From positions 1 to 64,000 of the forward strand of contig NZ_CANMZW010000030.1 of NCBI RefSeq assembly GCF_947502445.1: 64,000 nt of DNA. Direction: 5' to 3'. A model generated the notes under the pieces. That model ran no database searches. It was not told the DNA's origin and saw only the letters and a list, made by a program, of their open reading frames with translations. The position numbers were made by a program, and so were the translations under genes. The stretch comes from an uncultured Brevibacillus sp. GTDB taxonomy: Bacteria > Bacillota > Bacilli > Brevibacillales > Brevibacillaceae. Below are positions 51,163 through 59,736 of this stretch, piece by piece. Positions within the stretch are counted from its first letter, which is position 1; every line of letters begins with the position of its first letter.

Positions 51163-51772
51163 CTAGATAACAACAAGACCCCTGATCAAAAGTATTTCCA
51201 AAGGTCTACATCCAGAAGGCAGAATTCACATGAAAAGGATAAAAGTCCTATTTATGTGTGGCAAGGGCTTAGGTTCTTCTGATATGATAATATTATCCAA
51301 TTATTCAATAAATTGTTTTTGTGTCTCCGTTATATGACACAAATTCTCAAGCTGGATGATTGGGGCAGAAGAGTACAACTTAACCGCGAACAAGCCTCTG
51401 GAAGCCTATTTCCGAAAATGTGTGAACAAAGAAAAAATCACCCTCAAAAATATGTACAAACCACCAAAGCACTATTCTTGAAAAACATGATAACCGGTAA
51501 GACCAGTAGAAGCACCTGACATCATAGTACGATTGATCATGCCTCACATACCATAGGGGCGGCACATAGGTGTACGTCCCTTTTCTACGTATAAGAATTT
51601 ATCAGCAATGCTATGAATTCTGGAGCGCATGAAAGCTTTTTCACGAAATTGCGGTCTCATTTTCTATGCAGAGACCTCGAGATCTGCTTACGTAGGTGGC
51701 CCATGTCCGGTCGCGGTATTAAATGCAGAAAATTTAAACAAGTATTGGAAAGAAATGAGGGATGGGATAAGC

Positions 51773-52726
51773 ATGATGCTAAACATTTTGCCTCAGGTGT
51801 TAGTTGACGGATTGATTCTTGGATTCATGTACGCTGTCGTGGCACTAGGCTATACCATGGTTTACGGGATTTTGGAATTTATTAACTTCGCTCATGGAGA
51901 AATATTTATGGTGGGTGCTTTTGTGGGAACAGAGGTTTTATTGATCTCTGACGCCCTGGGAGCACTGGAAGGCATGAATCCATTTGTCGCACTATTCATA
52001 ACGCTTATTATTGCGATGGGAATTACCGGTGCACTTGGGGTAGGAATTGAGCGGGTGGCGTATCGACCACTGCGGGGCGCACCTCGTTTGGTACCATTGA
52101 TTTCCGCTATCGGTGTTTCCTTTTTGCTGCAAGACCTGGTCCGTTTTACAGAAGCCCTTGCTCGTAACGAGTTTTATTTGAACACTCCGCCACTTTTCAC
52201 AGGGACCATCCCATTGGGAAGCTGGGCGTCGATCCCGACAAAGGGCTTGGTTGTTATCGTTCTTGCGATTATCATGATGATCGGTCTTACCTTGTTCGTG
52301 GGCAAAACAAAATGGGGAATTGCGATGCGCGCCGTTGCTCAGGATCAAAGCACAGCTTCGCTTATGACAATCAACGTAGATAAGGTCATCATGCTTACCT
52401 TTTTGATCGGCTCCAGTCTGGGGGGAGCAACAGGCGTATTGTTCTCGCAGAACTACGGTACGATTGACCCGTATATCGGTTTTATTCTCGGTCTGAAAGC
52501 ATTTACTGCTGCCGTATTGGGTGGGATCGGTAATCTGCGGGGCGCCATGGTAGGTGGTATTTTGCTCGGAATGCTGGAATCGCTCTCCGGTGCGTTTATG
52601 GGACCGCTGACCAACGGAGCGTTTGGTGCCGAGTACAAAGACGTGTTTGCATTCAGCATTCTAATCCTCGTGCTTCTCTTCAAGCCGGAAGGGCTGTTTG
52701 GCGAAGCTGTGAAAGAGAAAGTGTAG
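51773..52726 (+). CDS. livH: Branched-chain amino acid ABC transporter permease LivH
   Basis: This 317-residue permease has about eight membrane helices and the family motifs VALGYTMVYGILEFINFAHGE near the N terminus and AVLGGIGNLRGAMVGGILLG near 245. It transports leucine, isoleucine or valine together with LivM. The frame is open 48 codons upstream, but homologues begin at the equivalent of ATG 51773; ATG 51755 is possible too. It is the first gene of livHMGF; no LivK binding protein is next to it. Confidence 0.9.
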   Translation: MMLNILPQVLVDGLILGFMYAVVALGYTMVYGILEFINFAHGEIFMVGAFVGTEVLLISDALGALEGMNPFVALFITLIIAMGITGALGVGIERVAYRPLRGAPRLVPLISAIGVSFLLQDLVRFTEALARNEFYLNTPPLFTGTIPLGSWASIPTKGLVVIVLAIIMMIGLTLFVGKTKWGIAMRAVAQDQSTASLMTINVDKVIMLTFLIGSSLGGATGVLFSQNYGTIDPYIGFILGLKAFTAAVLGGIGNLRGAMVGGILLGMLESLSGAFMGPLTNGAFGAEYKDVFAFSILILVLLFKPEGLFGEAVKEKV

Positions 52727-52735
52727 GTGAATCCA

Positions 52736-54019
52736 ATGGCAAACATGGCATGGAAATCGTTCAAAGGCATTCCACTCGTCGTCACGTTGGTTTGGATCGC
52801 TGCTTTTGCAGCAGCGCTGCATTTTATGGACAAATCCGTTATCGCGTTTCTCGGCATTCTCTCGTCCATCGTTCTGATCTATTACACCAATGCCTCCAAA
52901 ACGGTAAAAATGATTGTTGGTGCAGCGGTGCTACTCATTATTATTCCGCTGGTAGCCGGGGAAAATCGCTACTACATGGAGGTAGCTTCACAGGTAGGCA
53001 TATATGTAGCTATGGCGCTTGGTCTAAATATCGTAGTTGGTTTTGCTGGTCTTCTGGACCTCGGATACGTGGCGTTCTTTGCTGCTGGTGCATATGCATA
53101 TGCGATTTTCTCTACTTCACAAGCAAACGAGTTCATCGCAGGGAATCTGTTTCCGCTCTCGGGTGACTGGTTCTGGCCGTTCCTGATTGTAGGTCTGATC
53201 GTGGCGGCAGTGTTCGGGATATTATTGGGCTTGCCTGTTCTACGGGTAAAAGGGGACTACCTCGCTATTGTTACGCTTGGCTTCGGTGAGATTATCCGAA
53301 TTATTTTTAACAACCTGGACAAACCGATCAATATTACAAACGGTCCACAAGGGATTACCCCGATTCCGTCTCCTGAAATTTTTGGGATCAAGATGGGGAC
53401 GCCGTTTTACTTCTATTTTATCGTTCTGTTCGTAATCGCGTTTATCGTAGTGGCAAACATTCGTTTTGAGCACTCCCGTATGGGCAGAGCCTGGATCGCG
53501 GTTCGCGAGGATGAGCTGGCTGCTCAATCGATGGGAATCTCCCTTTTGAATACAAAGCTGGCTGCCTTTGCTACGGGCGCATCGTTTGCAGGTGTGGTCG
53601 GAGTTATCTTCGCTGCCAAGCAAACCTTTATTGACCCTACTTCGTTTACCCTGATGGAATCGATCGGAATTTTGGTCATGGTTATTTTGGGGGGCAGCGG
53701 AAGTATTCCAGGCGTTGTTCTCGGTGCGGCCTTCGTTACGATCCTGCAAGTGCAGCTGCTCAAGGAATTCTCCAACTTCCTGCACAGCTTGCAGCAATCG
53801 GGCATCATCAATTTGCCTAACCAGTTGGACCCGTCCAAGTTCCAGCGACTCGTCTTCGGGATCATGCTGATTCTTGTGGCGTTGTATCGTCCGAATGGAT
53901 TGATACCAGCCAAGCGAAAGAAAAATGATCTTGATTCGATTAAGAACAGTCCGTTTACCAAAGAGAAGCTCGGCATTTTGGGCAAGCTCACGGGGGCGTC
54001 TTCTGGCAAACAGTCGTAA
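52736..54019 (+). CDS. livM: Branched-chain amino acid ABC transporter permease LivM
   Basis: This 427-residue second permease has an N-terminal extension of about 75 residues with extra helices before the conserved ALGLNIVVGFAGLLDLGYVAFFAAGAY. The motif LGLPVLRVKGDYLAIVTLGFGEI follows, and ILGGSGSIPGVVLGA lies near 325. ATG 52736 lies five bases after AGGTGA; GTG 52727 directly follows the livH stop and lacks a site. The C-terminal tail after GLIPAKRKK is unusually polar. Confidence 0.9.
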   Translation: MANMAWKSFKGIPLVVTLVWIAAFAAALHFMDKSVIAFLGILSSIVLIYYTNASKTVKMIVGAAVLLIIIPLVAGENRYYMEVASQVGIYVAMALGLNIVVGFAGLLDLGYVAFFAAGAYAYAIFSTSQANEFIAGNLFPLSGDWFWPFLIVGLIVAAVFGILLGLPVLRVKGDYLAIVTLGFGEIIRIIFNNLDKPINITNGPQGITPIPSPEIFGIKMGTPFYFYFIVLFVIAFIVVANIRFEHSRMGRAWIAVREDELAAQSMGISLLNTKLAAFATGASFAGVVGVIFAAKQTFIDPTSFTLMESIGILVMVILGGSGSIPGVVLGAAFVTILQVQLLKEFSNFLHSLQQSGIINLPNQLDPSKFQRLVFGIMLILVALYRPNGLIPAKRKKNDLDSIKNSPFTKEKLGILGKLTGASSGKQS

Positions 54020-54039
54020 CGGACAGGGAGGGGTATAGC

Positions 54040-54816
54040 ATGGCATTGTTGGAAGCAAAAAATTTAACGAAACGATTTGGTGGACTGGTAGCGAATCAAG
54101 ACGTTTCGATTGCCATTGAAAAAGGAAGCATTACTGCTGTTATCGGTCCAAACGGGGCTGGAAAGACAACGTTTTTTAATATGATTACTGGCTTCTATGA
54201 GCCAGATGAGGGCGAAATCCTGTTGAACGGCAAAAGCATCAAAAAGCTGCGCCCGGATCAGATCGCTAGTCGTGGCATTACCCGTACATTCCAAAATATT
54301 CGCCTGTTCAAGCAAATGACGGCTTTGGAAAACGTAATGGTAGGTGTTCACAGCCGATTGTCAGCAGGACTAGTAGGCATCCTGTTTAATACAAAGCGCG
54401 TCCGGAATGAAGAAGAAAAGGCCCGTGTAGAAGCCTATCAGCTTCTGGAGTACGTGGGGATCGAGCATATCGCCAATGAAGCGGCAGGAAGCTTGCCGTA
54501 CGGATTGCAGCGGAGGTTGGAAATTGCCCGGGCGATGGCGACCAATCCACAGATCATTTTGCTGGATGAGCCTGCAGCGGGGATGAACCCACGTGAGACG
54601 GTCGAGATGACAGACTTTATCCGCCTCCTGAAACGAGAGCTGGACCTGACGATTATTTTGATCGAGCATGATATGAAGCTGGTTATGGGCCTCAGCGAAT
54701 ACATCCACGTATTGGACTATGGACGAAAGATTGCTGAGGGCACACCGGAGCAAATTCGCAACAACCCGAACGTAATTGAGGCGTATCTCGGAAAAAGCGC
54801 GTCGGAAGTGTCGTAG
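54040..54816 (+). CDS. livG: Branched-chain amino acid ABC transporter ATPase LivG
   Basis: This 258-residue ATPase has Walker A GPNGAGKTT, the LivG-specific GITRTFQNIRLFKQMTALENV, signature-equivalent LPYGLQRRLEIARA and Walker B ILLDEPAAGMNP. The signature LPYG in place of LSGG is normal for LivG. GGGAGGGG precedes the ATG. It pairs with LivF. Confidence 0.93.
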   Translation: MALLEAKNLTKRFGGLVANQDVSIAIEKGSITAVIGPNGAGKTTFFNMITGFYEPDEGEILLNGKSIKKLRPDQIASRGITRTFQNIRLFKQMTALENVMVGVHSRLSAGLVGILFNTKRVRNEEEKARVEAYQLLEYVGIEHIANEAAGSLPYGLQRRLEIARAMATNPQIILLDEPAAGMNPRETVEMTDFIRLLKRELDLTIILIEHDMKLVMGLSEYIHVLDYGRKIAEGTPEQIRNNPNVIEAYLGKSASEVS

Positions 54817-54830
54817 GAGGAGGAAGAAAT

Positions 54831-55538
54831 ATGGCATTGTTGGAACTGCAAGAGGTTCATACCTATTACGGCGGCATCCACGCATTGAAGGGATTAAGCA
54901 TTACGGTGAATCAGGGTGAAGTGGTAACACTGATTGGCTCCAATGGTGCAGGGAAGTCAACCACGCTCAAAACCATCTGTGGTCAGACACGTGCCAAGCA
55001 AGGAAAGGTCCTGTTTAATGGGAAGGACATTACGCAGATGCGCACGCATGATATAGCCAAAGCTGGCATCGCACATGTGCCGGAGGGACGCAGAATTTTT
55101 CCAAAGCTGACGGTACGGGAAAACCTGGAGATGGGTGCCTTCGGAGTTTCGGATAAAAAAGTAATTGAAGAAGGAATAGAACGCGCTTTTGCATACTTTC
55201 CTCGTCTAAAGGAACGGATTGAACAAAAGGGCGGTACGATGTCGGGTGGGGAGCAGCAAATGCTTGCCATCGCGCGTGGACTGATGATGAAGCCGCAAAT
55301 TTTGATGCTCGATGAGCCGTCGATGGGTCTGGCACCGATTTTGGTGGAGCAAATTTTTGACATCGTCACCGAGCTGAACAAAGAAGGGATGACGATTCTG
55401 CTGGTCGAGCAGAACGCAAACCAGGCGCTTTCCGTTGCTCACCGCGGTTATGTCATTCAAACCGGAGAAATTATAATGAAAGACGATGCACACACGTTGC
55501 TGGCGAATCCGCAAGTACGTGAAGCTTATCTCGCATAA
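54831..55538 (+). CDS. livF: Branched-chain amino acid ABC transporter ATPase LivF
   Basis: This 235-residue second ATPase of the pair has Walker A GSNGAGKST, the motif HVPEGRRIFPKLTVRENLEMGAF (short pieces of which define LivF), signature MSGGEQQML and Walker B LMLDEPSMGLAP. GGAGGAGG precedes the ATG, 14 bases after livG. A modest terminator follows. Confidence 0.93.
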   Translation: MALLELQEVHTYYGGIHALKGLSITVNQGEVVTLIGSNGAGKSTTLKTICGQTRAKQGKVLFNGKDITQMRTHDIAKAGIAHVPEGRRIFPKLTVRENLEMGAFGVSDKKVIEEGIERAFAYFPRLKERIEQKGGTMSGGEQQMLAIARGLMMKPQILMLDEPSMGLAPILVEQIFDIVTELNKEGMTILLVEQNANQALSVAHRGYVIQTGEIIMKDDAHTLLANPQVREAYLA

Positions 55539-55549
55539 GTATGGTATGG

Positions 55550-55578
55550 CCGATGGGGTGAAAACTCTATCGGTTTTT
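55550..55578 (+). terminator. Modest terminator after livF
   Basis: CCGAT (55550-55554) pairs with ATCGG (55569-55573), followed by five T. The stem is short. Confidence 0.55.
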
Positions 55579-55688
55579 CTTTTCAAATACGAGTCTTCTG
55601 CTATGATAAAGAGTAGAGAATATTTGCACTTCATAACATCAACGGATCTTTTTATCACGAACAGGTCAGATGGCACAGGAGGTCCGAT

Positions 55689-57170
55689 ATGCTAGATATC
55701 AGCCCACGATTTGAAGAGAGTAACGAAGCGCTTTATTTGCAGCTATATCATTATTTTTGCAACGAGATTAGAAGTAGACGGTTTGTTTCAGGAACGAGGC
55801 TGCCATCTGTACGAGCCTTGAGCAGTTTCTTGCATGTGAGTAAAACGACGGTAGAAACGGCGTATCATCAGCTTTTGGCAGAAGGCTATATCGAGAGCAG
55901 AGAAAGAAGCGGCTTCTATGTGGTCGATATGGACTGGGATGGGCCGATGAAGCTGAAGAGAACTCATACAGAGTCATCCGCGCCAGATCTAGAGCTATCA
56001 TTGGAAGGATCAAACGCTGACTACAGGGCAACACCTATCCAGTATGATTTTCACCAAGCGCAGGTCGATTCAGATCATTTTCCGTATGAATTGTGGCGCA
56101 AATACAGCAATCAGTGCATGCAGCGAGAAAACAAGAGTGTGCTCTACTATGGCCACTACCAAGGAGAGCCGGAGCTGCGAGAAGAGATTGCCCGTTATTT
56201 GAGGCGAGCGCGCGGTGTTCAGGTGACAGCAGAGCAAATTGTGGTAGGATCAGGGACGCAGGTGTTGATTTGTATGCTTGGCTTTTTACTCGGGACACGC
56301 GAGCGAGTCGTTGCGATCGAGGAGCCTTGTTACCAAGGAGTTCGTACTGTTTTTTCGCTGCTTGGCTTTGAGATTCGTCCGATTAAGCTCGAGGAGGACG
56401 GGATTAGTGTAGCGGCGCTAACGGAAAGTGGTGCGCGGATGGTCTACGTGACGCCCTCTCATCAGGACCCATCAGGAATCGTGATGCCCTACGCAAAACG
56501 GGTAAAGCTGCTGAATTGGGCGAATCGGACCCAGAGCTATATCATGGAGGACGATTACGATGGGGAGTTCCGCTACAATGGAAAACCGATTCCTTCTCTG
56601 CAAGGCTTGGATACGGAAGGGCGTGTAATTTATTTAGGGACTTTTTCCAAATCGTTACTGCCCTCTATCCGGATGAGCTACATAGTGCTGCCTTTTGACC
56701 TGCTGCCCATCTATCATGAAAAACTGGCATCGTTTGATCAAACGGCTTCACGCATTCATCAGGAGACGCTGGCGCTATTCATGAAAAACGGAGATTGGGA
56801 GCGGCATATTCGCAAAATGCGGACACTTTATCGGAAAAAGCATGATGCCATGCTACAGCTATTGCAAGAAGAAATGGGGCCGTACATTGGCGTCAAGGGG
56901 CAAGATGCAGGGCTGTCGGTAACCGTGGAGGTAAACAGTGCCTGTACCTCGGGTGAACTGGCAAAAATCGCTGCCTCCGTAGGTGTTCGTGTATATCCAA
57001 CAGCGCACAAGTGGGTGGATCCGACGAAAAAAGAGCTGCCTACCTTTCAATTTGGATTCGGTGGGCAGACAGTTGACGCGATGAATACGGGGATACGCTT
57101 GCTCCGAGAGGCATGGGAGCCATACATGAGAGCGAATGCGGCCAAAAGTCAAAAACATATGCTAGTGTAG
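55689..57170 (+). CDS. MocR/PdxR-like regulator (GntR HTH plus aminotransferase domain)
   Basis: This 493-residue chimeric regulator has an N-terminal GntR winged helix (about 15-80: RLPSVRALSSFLHVSKTTVETAYHQLLAEGYIES) joined to a class I aminotransferase fold. The fold keeps the PLP-binding parts VTPSHQDPSG, EDDYDGEFRY and the Lys in GTFSKSLLPSIRM (near 323). MocR proteins bind PLP and an amino compound. AGGAGG is seven bases before the ATG. azlCD follow after 36 bases on the same strand and are the most likely targets. Confidence 0.9.
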   Translation: MLDISPRFEESNEALYLQLYHYFCNEIRSRRFVSGTRLPSVRALSSFLHVSKTTVETAYHQLLAEGYIESRERSGFYVVDMDWDGPMKLKRTHTESSAPDLELSLEGSNADYRATPIQYDFHQAQVDSDHFPYELWRKYSNQCMQRENKSVLYYGHYQGEPELREEIARYLRRARGVQVTAEQIVVGSGTQVLICMLGFLLGTRERVVAIEEPCYQGVRTVFSLLGFEIRPIKLEEDGISVAALTESGARMVYVTPSHQDPSGIVMPYAKRVKLLNWANRTQSYIMEDDYDGEFRYNGKPIPSLQGLDTEGRVIYLGTFSKSLLPSIRMSYIVLPFDLLPIYHEKLASFDQTASRIHQETLALFMKNGDWERHIRKMRTLYRKKHDAMLQLLQEEMGPYIGVKGQDAGLSVTVEVNSACTSGELAKIAASVGVRVYPTAHKWVDPTKKELPTFQFGFGGQTVDAMNTGIRLLREAWEPYMRANAAKSQKHMLV

Positions 57171-57206
57171 GGATTTTTCGGGAGAAGAGAAGGGAGAGCA
57201 CCAAGA

Positions 57207-57884
57207 GTGTCACAGTCGTTGTTTATGAAAGGAGCAAGACAAATTCTTCCGGTAGCTGCTGCCGGGATTGTCGATGGATTGGTTTTTGGGATTTTGGCCA
57301 GACAAGCAGGCTTGGGTGTGACAGAGGCGATGCTGTTCTCTCTGTTAGTAAATGCGGGCTCGTCCCAATTTGCAGCCGTCGGGCTTATTTCCCAGGGGAT
57401 TGTCGGTTGGCCGATTTTGGTCTCTACGCTTTTGCTTAATGCCAGACATTTATTGTACGGGCTGGGATTGGGACCGAAATTTAGCGGAACAGCACCATGG
57501 AAGCTGTCACTGATGGCGGGTACGTTAAATGATGAAACGTATGCGCTAAAAGCAACCTATCTGGCATCGGGGGAAAAACCGAGTCTTTCGTTTTTTGCAG
57601 GAGCAAGCGTTGTCGATTATGTCATTTGGAATGGGAGTACGTTCATTGGTGCATGGTTCGGGACTGTTTTTACGCAGACAGAAGCGTATGGTCTTGATTT
57701 TGCTTTTATCGCGACGTTTCTCGGGTTTCTTGCCGTCAATCTGATCTCATCTTTTCACATCAAGGTTGCACTCGGTGCTGTGGCAGTGGCTTGTATCGGG
57801 TATGCCCTGGGTGGAGCCACAGTTGCGGTCATCGCAGGGACATTGGTGGCAGTAGGGATAGGAGCGGTGAACGGTGAACGATAA
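57207..57884 (+). CDS. azlC: AzlC family branched-chain amino acid exporter subunit
   Basis: This 225-residue membrane protein begins GARQILPVAAAGIVDGLVFGILARQAGL-like, typical of AzlC, with NAGSSQFAAVGL near 50 and LLNARHLLYGLGL near 78. AzlC and AzlD together export branched-chain amino acids or analogues (4-azaleucine resistance in B. subtilis). GTG 57207 follows AAGGGAGAG by eight bases. It overlaps azlD by 11 bases. Confidence 0.9.
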   Translation: MSQSLFMKGARQILPVAAAGIVDGLVFGILARQAGLGVTEAMLFSLLVNAGSSQFAAVGLISQGIVGWPILVSTLLLNARHLLYGLGLGPKFSGTAPWKLSLMAGTLNDETYALKATYLASGEKPSLSFFAGASVVDYVIWNGSTFIGAWFGTVFTQTEAYGLDFAFIATFLGFLAVNLISSFHIKVALGAVAVACIGYALGGATVAVIAGTLVAVGIGAVNGER

Positions 57885-58197
57885 AATTCTGTTGTATATC
57901 GGATTGATGGCAATCATAACCTATCTGACGAGATTTCCAATGCTAGTAATCAGTTCCCGCTGGGAGATTCCAGCTTGGCTGAGAAGAGGACTGGCAATGG
58001 TGCCTGTCGGTGTATTCAGCTCCATGACAATACCGCCGATTTTGTTTCATACACCAAACGGATCGTGGAGTCCGGAGTATATGGTAGCCGGAACAGCCGC
58101 ACTTGCAGTTGGACTTTGGAAGAAGCAAATCGTCTGGGCATTACTCGCAGGTGTCGTGGTGATTGCACTCTGGCGTCAGTTGGCAGCATTTTTTTGA
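57874..58197 (+). CDS. azlD: AzlD family small subunit
   Basis: This 107-residue protein has three or four membrane helices and the AzlD pattern GLMAIITYLTRFPM at the start and a Pro-Pro-Ile motif near 48. It is the obligatory partner of AzlC. The start lies inside the azlC end, so translation is coupled. The next gene follows after 16 bases. Confidence 0.88.
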   Translation: MNDKILLYIGLMAIITYLTRFPMLVISSRWEIPAWLRRGLAMVPVGVFSSMTIPPILFHTPNGSWSPEYMVAGTAALAVGLWKKQIVWALLAGVVVIALWRQLAAFF

Positions 58198-58213
58198 CAG
58201 GGAGGTTACGTAG

Positions 58214-58696
58214 ATGGATGGAAACGTTCAGCAGGTAGAGGGTGGCACTGTTGTTCGCTTTGAACGGCATATGCCTTATACCGTCGATGATGTTTGGGCT
58301 TCACTCACAGAGCCGAAAAAGCTCGTGGAGTGGCTGGCGGCAGCAGAAATAGACCTAACCGAGGGAGGGCGTATCCAGCTTACATTTGCCAATACGGGTG
58401 ATGTGATGAATGGCAAAGTGACTCAGGTACAAGCGCGTAGCAGCTTGGCGTATACGTGGAACAGTGAGGATGCGGATGAATCAGTGGTGAGCTGGGAAAT
58501 GACGCCTGAAGCAGATGGCTGTCTGCTCGTGCTGACTCATACCATCCATGTCCCTGAACGTCTTTCTTATATGCTCGCAGGCTGGCATGTGCATCTCGAT
58601 CTGCTGGAGGAAACCTTGGCTGGTGAGGTAAAGGGCTGGCCGTGGCCTCACTGGGAGTCCATGCGAGAAAAATATGCTAAGCAGCTAGGTGAGTAA
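58214..58696 (+). CDS. SRPBCC/AHSA1 domain protein
   Basis: This 160-residue protein of the SRPBCC (Bet v1-like) superfamily, AHSA1 type, shows VRFERHMPYTVDDVWASLTEPKKLVEWLA at the start and GWHVHLDLLEETLAG near the end. These proteins form a hydrophobic pocket for small ligands; the ligand here is unknown. GGGAGG precedes the ATG. It is the last gene of the MocR-azlCD unit, before a strong terminator. Confidence 0.85.
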   Translation: MDGNVQQVEGGTVVRFERHMPYTVDDVWASLTEPKKLVEWLAAAEIDLTEGGRIQLTFANTGDVMNGKVTQVQARSSLAYTWNSEDADESVVSWEMTPEADGCLLVLTHTIHVPERLSYMLAGWHVHLDLLEETLAGEVKGWPWPHWESMREKYAKQLGE

Positions 58697-58703
58697 AAAA
58701 ATG

Positions 58704-58748
58704 AACCTCCCATGCATCGTCGTTAAATCGATGTGTGGGAGGTTTTTT
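58704..58748. terminator. Terminator after the SRPBCC gene
   Basis: AACCTCCCA (58704-58712) pairs with TGGGAGGTT (58736-58744), with an inner CATCG/CGATG stem and a T-run. It may also stop the opposing IclR transcript. Confidence 0.9.
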
Positions 58749-58760
58749 CACGCCGGCTGA

Positions 58761-59519
58761 TTACGATAAGCGATAACCTAGCTGAATGGACATTTCTCTG
58801 ACGGTATCGAGCGTTTCTTGTAATATCTCTTCTTTTTTTGGCAGTACGCGATCAGTCGGTCCGATGACACTGACAGATGCTGTCACCTGCCCGGTGGAAT
58901 CAAAGATCGGAGCTGCGATTCCAGTTACACCATTATTGCGTCGATTGGAGCTGATTTCGTAGCCGCGTTCTTTGATCGCCACAAAATCATTTTTAATATC
59001 CTCTACGGAGGTGTAGGAATGAGGTGTATAGCTTTTGAGTGGCTCTGCCAAAATCTCATCTTGAAACGATTGGGACTGATAGGCGAGCAGTACCCGAGCT
59101 GCTGTAGTCGAATAGAGCGGGAAACGCCGGAAGGATTCGACTGTGAATCGAATCGGGTGTAGTGAGTCTTCTTTTGCTACATAGATTGCGTCCTTGGAGT
59201 CTTGCACGCACAATACAGCCAGCTCATTTGTCCGGGATACAAGCCTACTTAGAAACGGTTTGGAAAAATCGACGATGTCGTGGTTTGTCAGTACTTTGGT
59301 ACCCAATTCAAGCAGCGTATAGCCTAGCGTATACTGCTTGTTTTTTTCATTTTGCCGGATGAAGCCCTCCGATTCCAGTGTGGAAAGCAGCTTGTGCACA
59401 GCGCCTTTGGACAGCTGCAGCTTTTTGCTGAGCTCCGTTACCCCTAGCTCCTTTGGAGAATCGAGGAAGATTTTTAACAGCCGACAACTATTTCGAACAG
59501 AAGACAATACTTGATCCAT
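58761..59519 (-). CDS. IclR family transcriptional regulator
   Basis: This 252-residue regulator has an N-terminal winged helix (about 12-65: GVTELSKKLQLSKGAVHKLLSTLESEGFI) and a C-terminal ligand domain ending in SVSVIGPTDRV. IclR proteins sense small metabolites and often repress a divergent catabolic or transport operon. AAGGAG lies nine bases before the ATG. The divergent ABC transporter gene begins 217 bases away, with a strong inverted repeat at its transcription start. Confidence 0.9.
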   Translation of the reverse strand: MDQVLSSVRNSCRLLKIFLDSPKELGVTELSKKLQLSKGAVHKLLSTLESEGFIRQNEKNKQYTLGYTLLELGTKVLTNHDIVDFSKPFLSRLVSRTNELAVLCVQDSKDAIYVAKEDSLHPIRFTVESFRRFPLYSTTAARVLLAYQSQSFQDEILAEPLKSYTPHSYTSVEDIKNDFVAIKERGYEISSNRRNNGVTGIAAPIFDSTGQVTASVSVIGPTDRVLPKKEEILQETLDTVREMSIQLGYRLS

Positions 59520-59633
59520 GAAAAACGTCTCCTTTTGCGAGCATATGTCCTAATAAAACTAGTCTCGATCGTGGTGCCTTTATCATAAGCTTGTTCTTCA
59601 AATTGAGGCAATGATTCTTTTAATATGACTACC

Positions 59634-59708
59634 TTGAATAGTCAGTTTCTTTATGGTAGTATATCACTATCGTTCTCGAATAGCAAACATCGTTCTCTAT
59701 TCGTGAAC
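59634..59708 (+). promoter_or_regulatory. Promoter of the ABC transporter operon with IclR operator
   Basis: TTGAAT (59634-59639), 17 bases and TAGTAT (59657-59662) form the promoter. GTTCTCGAATAG (59672-59683) and CTATTCGTGAAC (59697-59708) are reverse complements at 11 of 12 positions, 13 bases apart, directly after the start of transcription. CGTTCT is also repeated in direct orientation inside. Repression by the divergent IclR protein is likely. Confidence 0.7.
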
Positions 59709-59736
59709 AAATTAGACAAATCGGGGGTCGATTTAC

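Larger units (their letters stand above)
50922..51772. other. 850-base AT-rich gap without a clear gene
   Basis: The stretch between the deaminase and liv genes holds a possible promoter and tiny frame (51014-51162), a palindrome GATAATATTATC (51286-51297), a weak hairpin CACAT/ATGTG (51227-51258) and a GC-rich hairpin GGGGCG/CGTCCC followed by TTTT (51556-51584). No T-box, S-box or other known leader was recognised, and no liv binding-protein gene is present. Confidence 0.5.

Noticed and set aside
51629..51772. Extended N terminus of livH (48 extra codons)
   Set aside because: LivH homologues begin at the Met-Leu-Asn-Ile region with the first helix. The extra part is polar and unlike the family.
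50922..51772. T-box or other amino-acid leader for livHMGF
   Set aside because: No T-box sequence (AGGGTGGNACCGCG type) or other known riboswitch core was seen in the gap.
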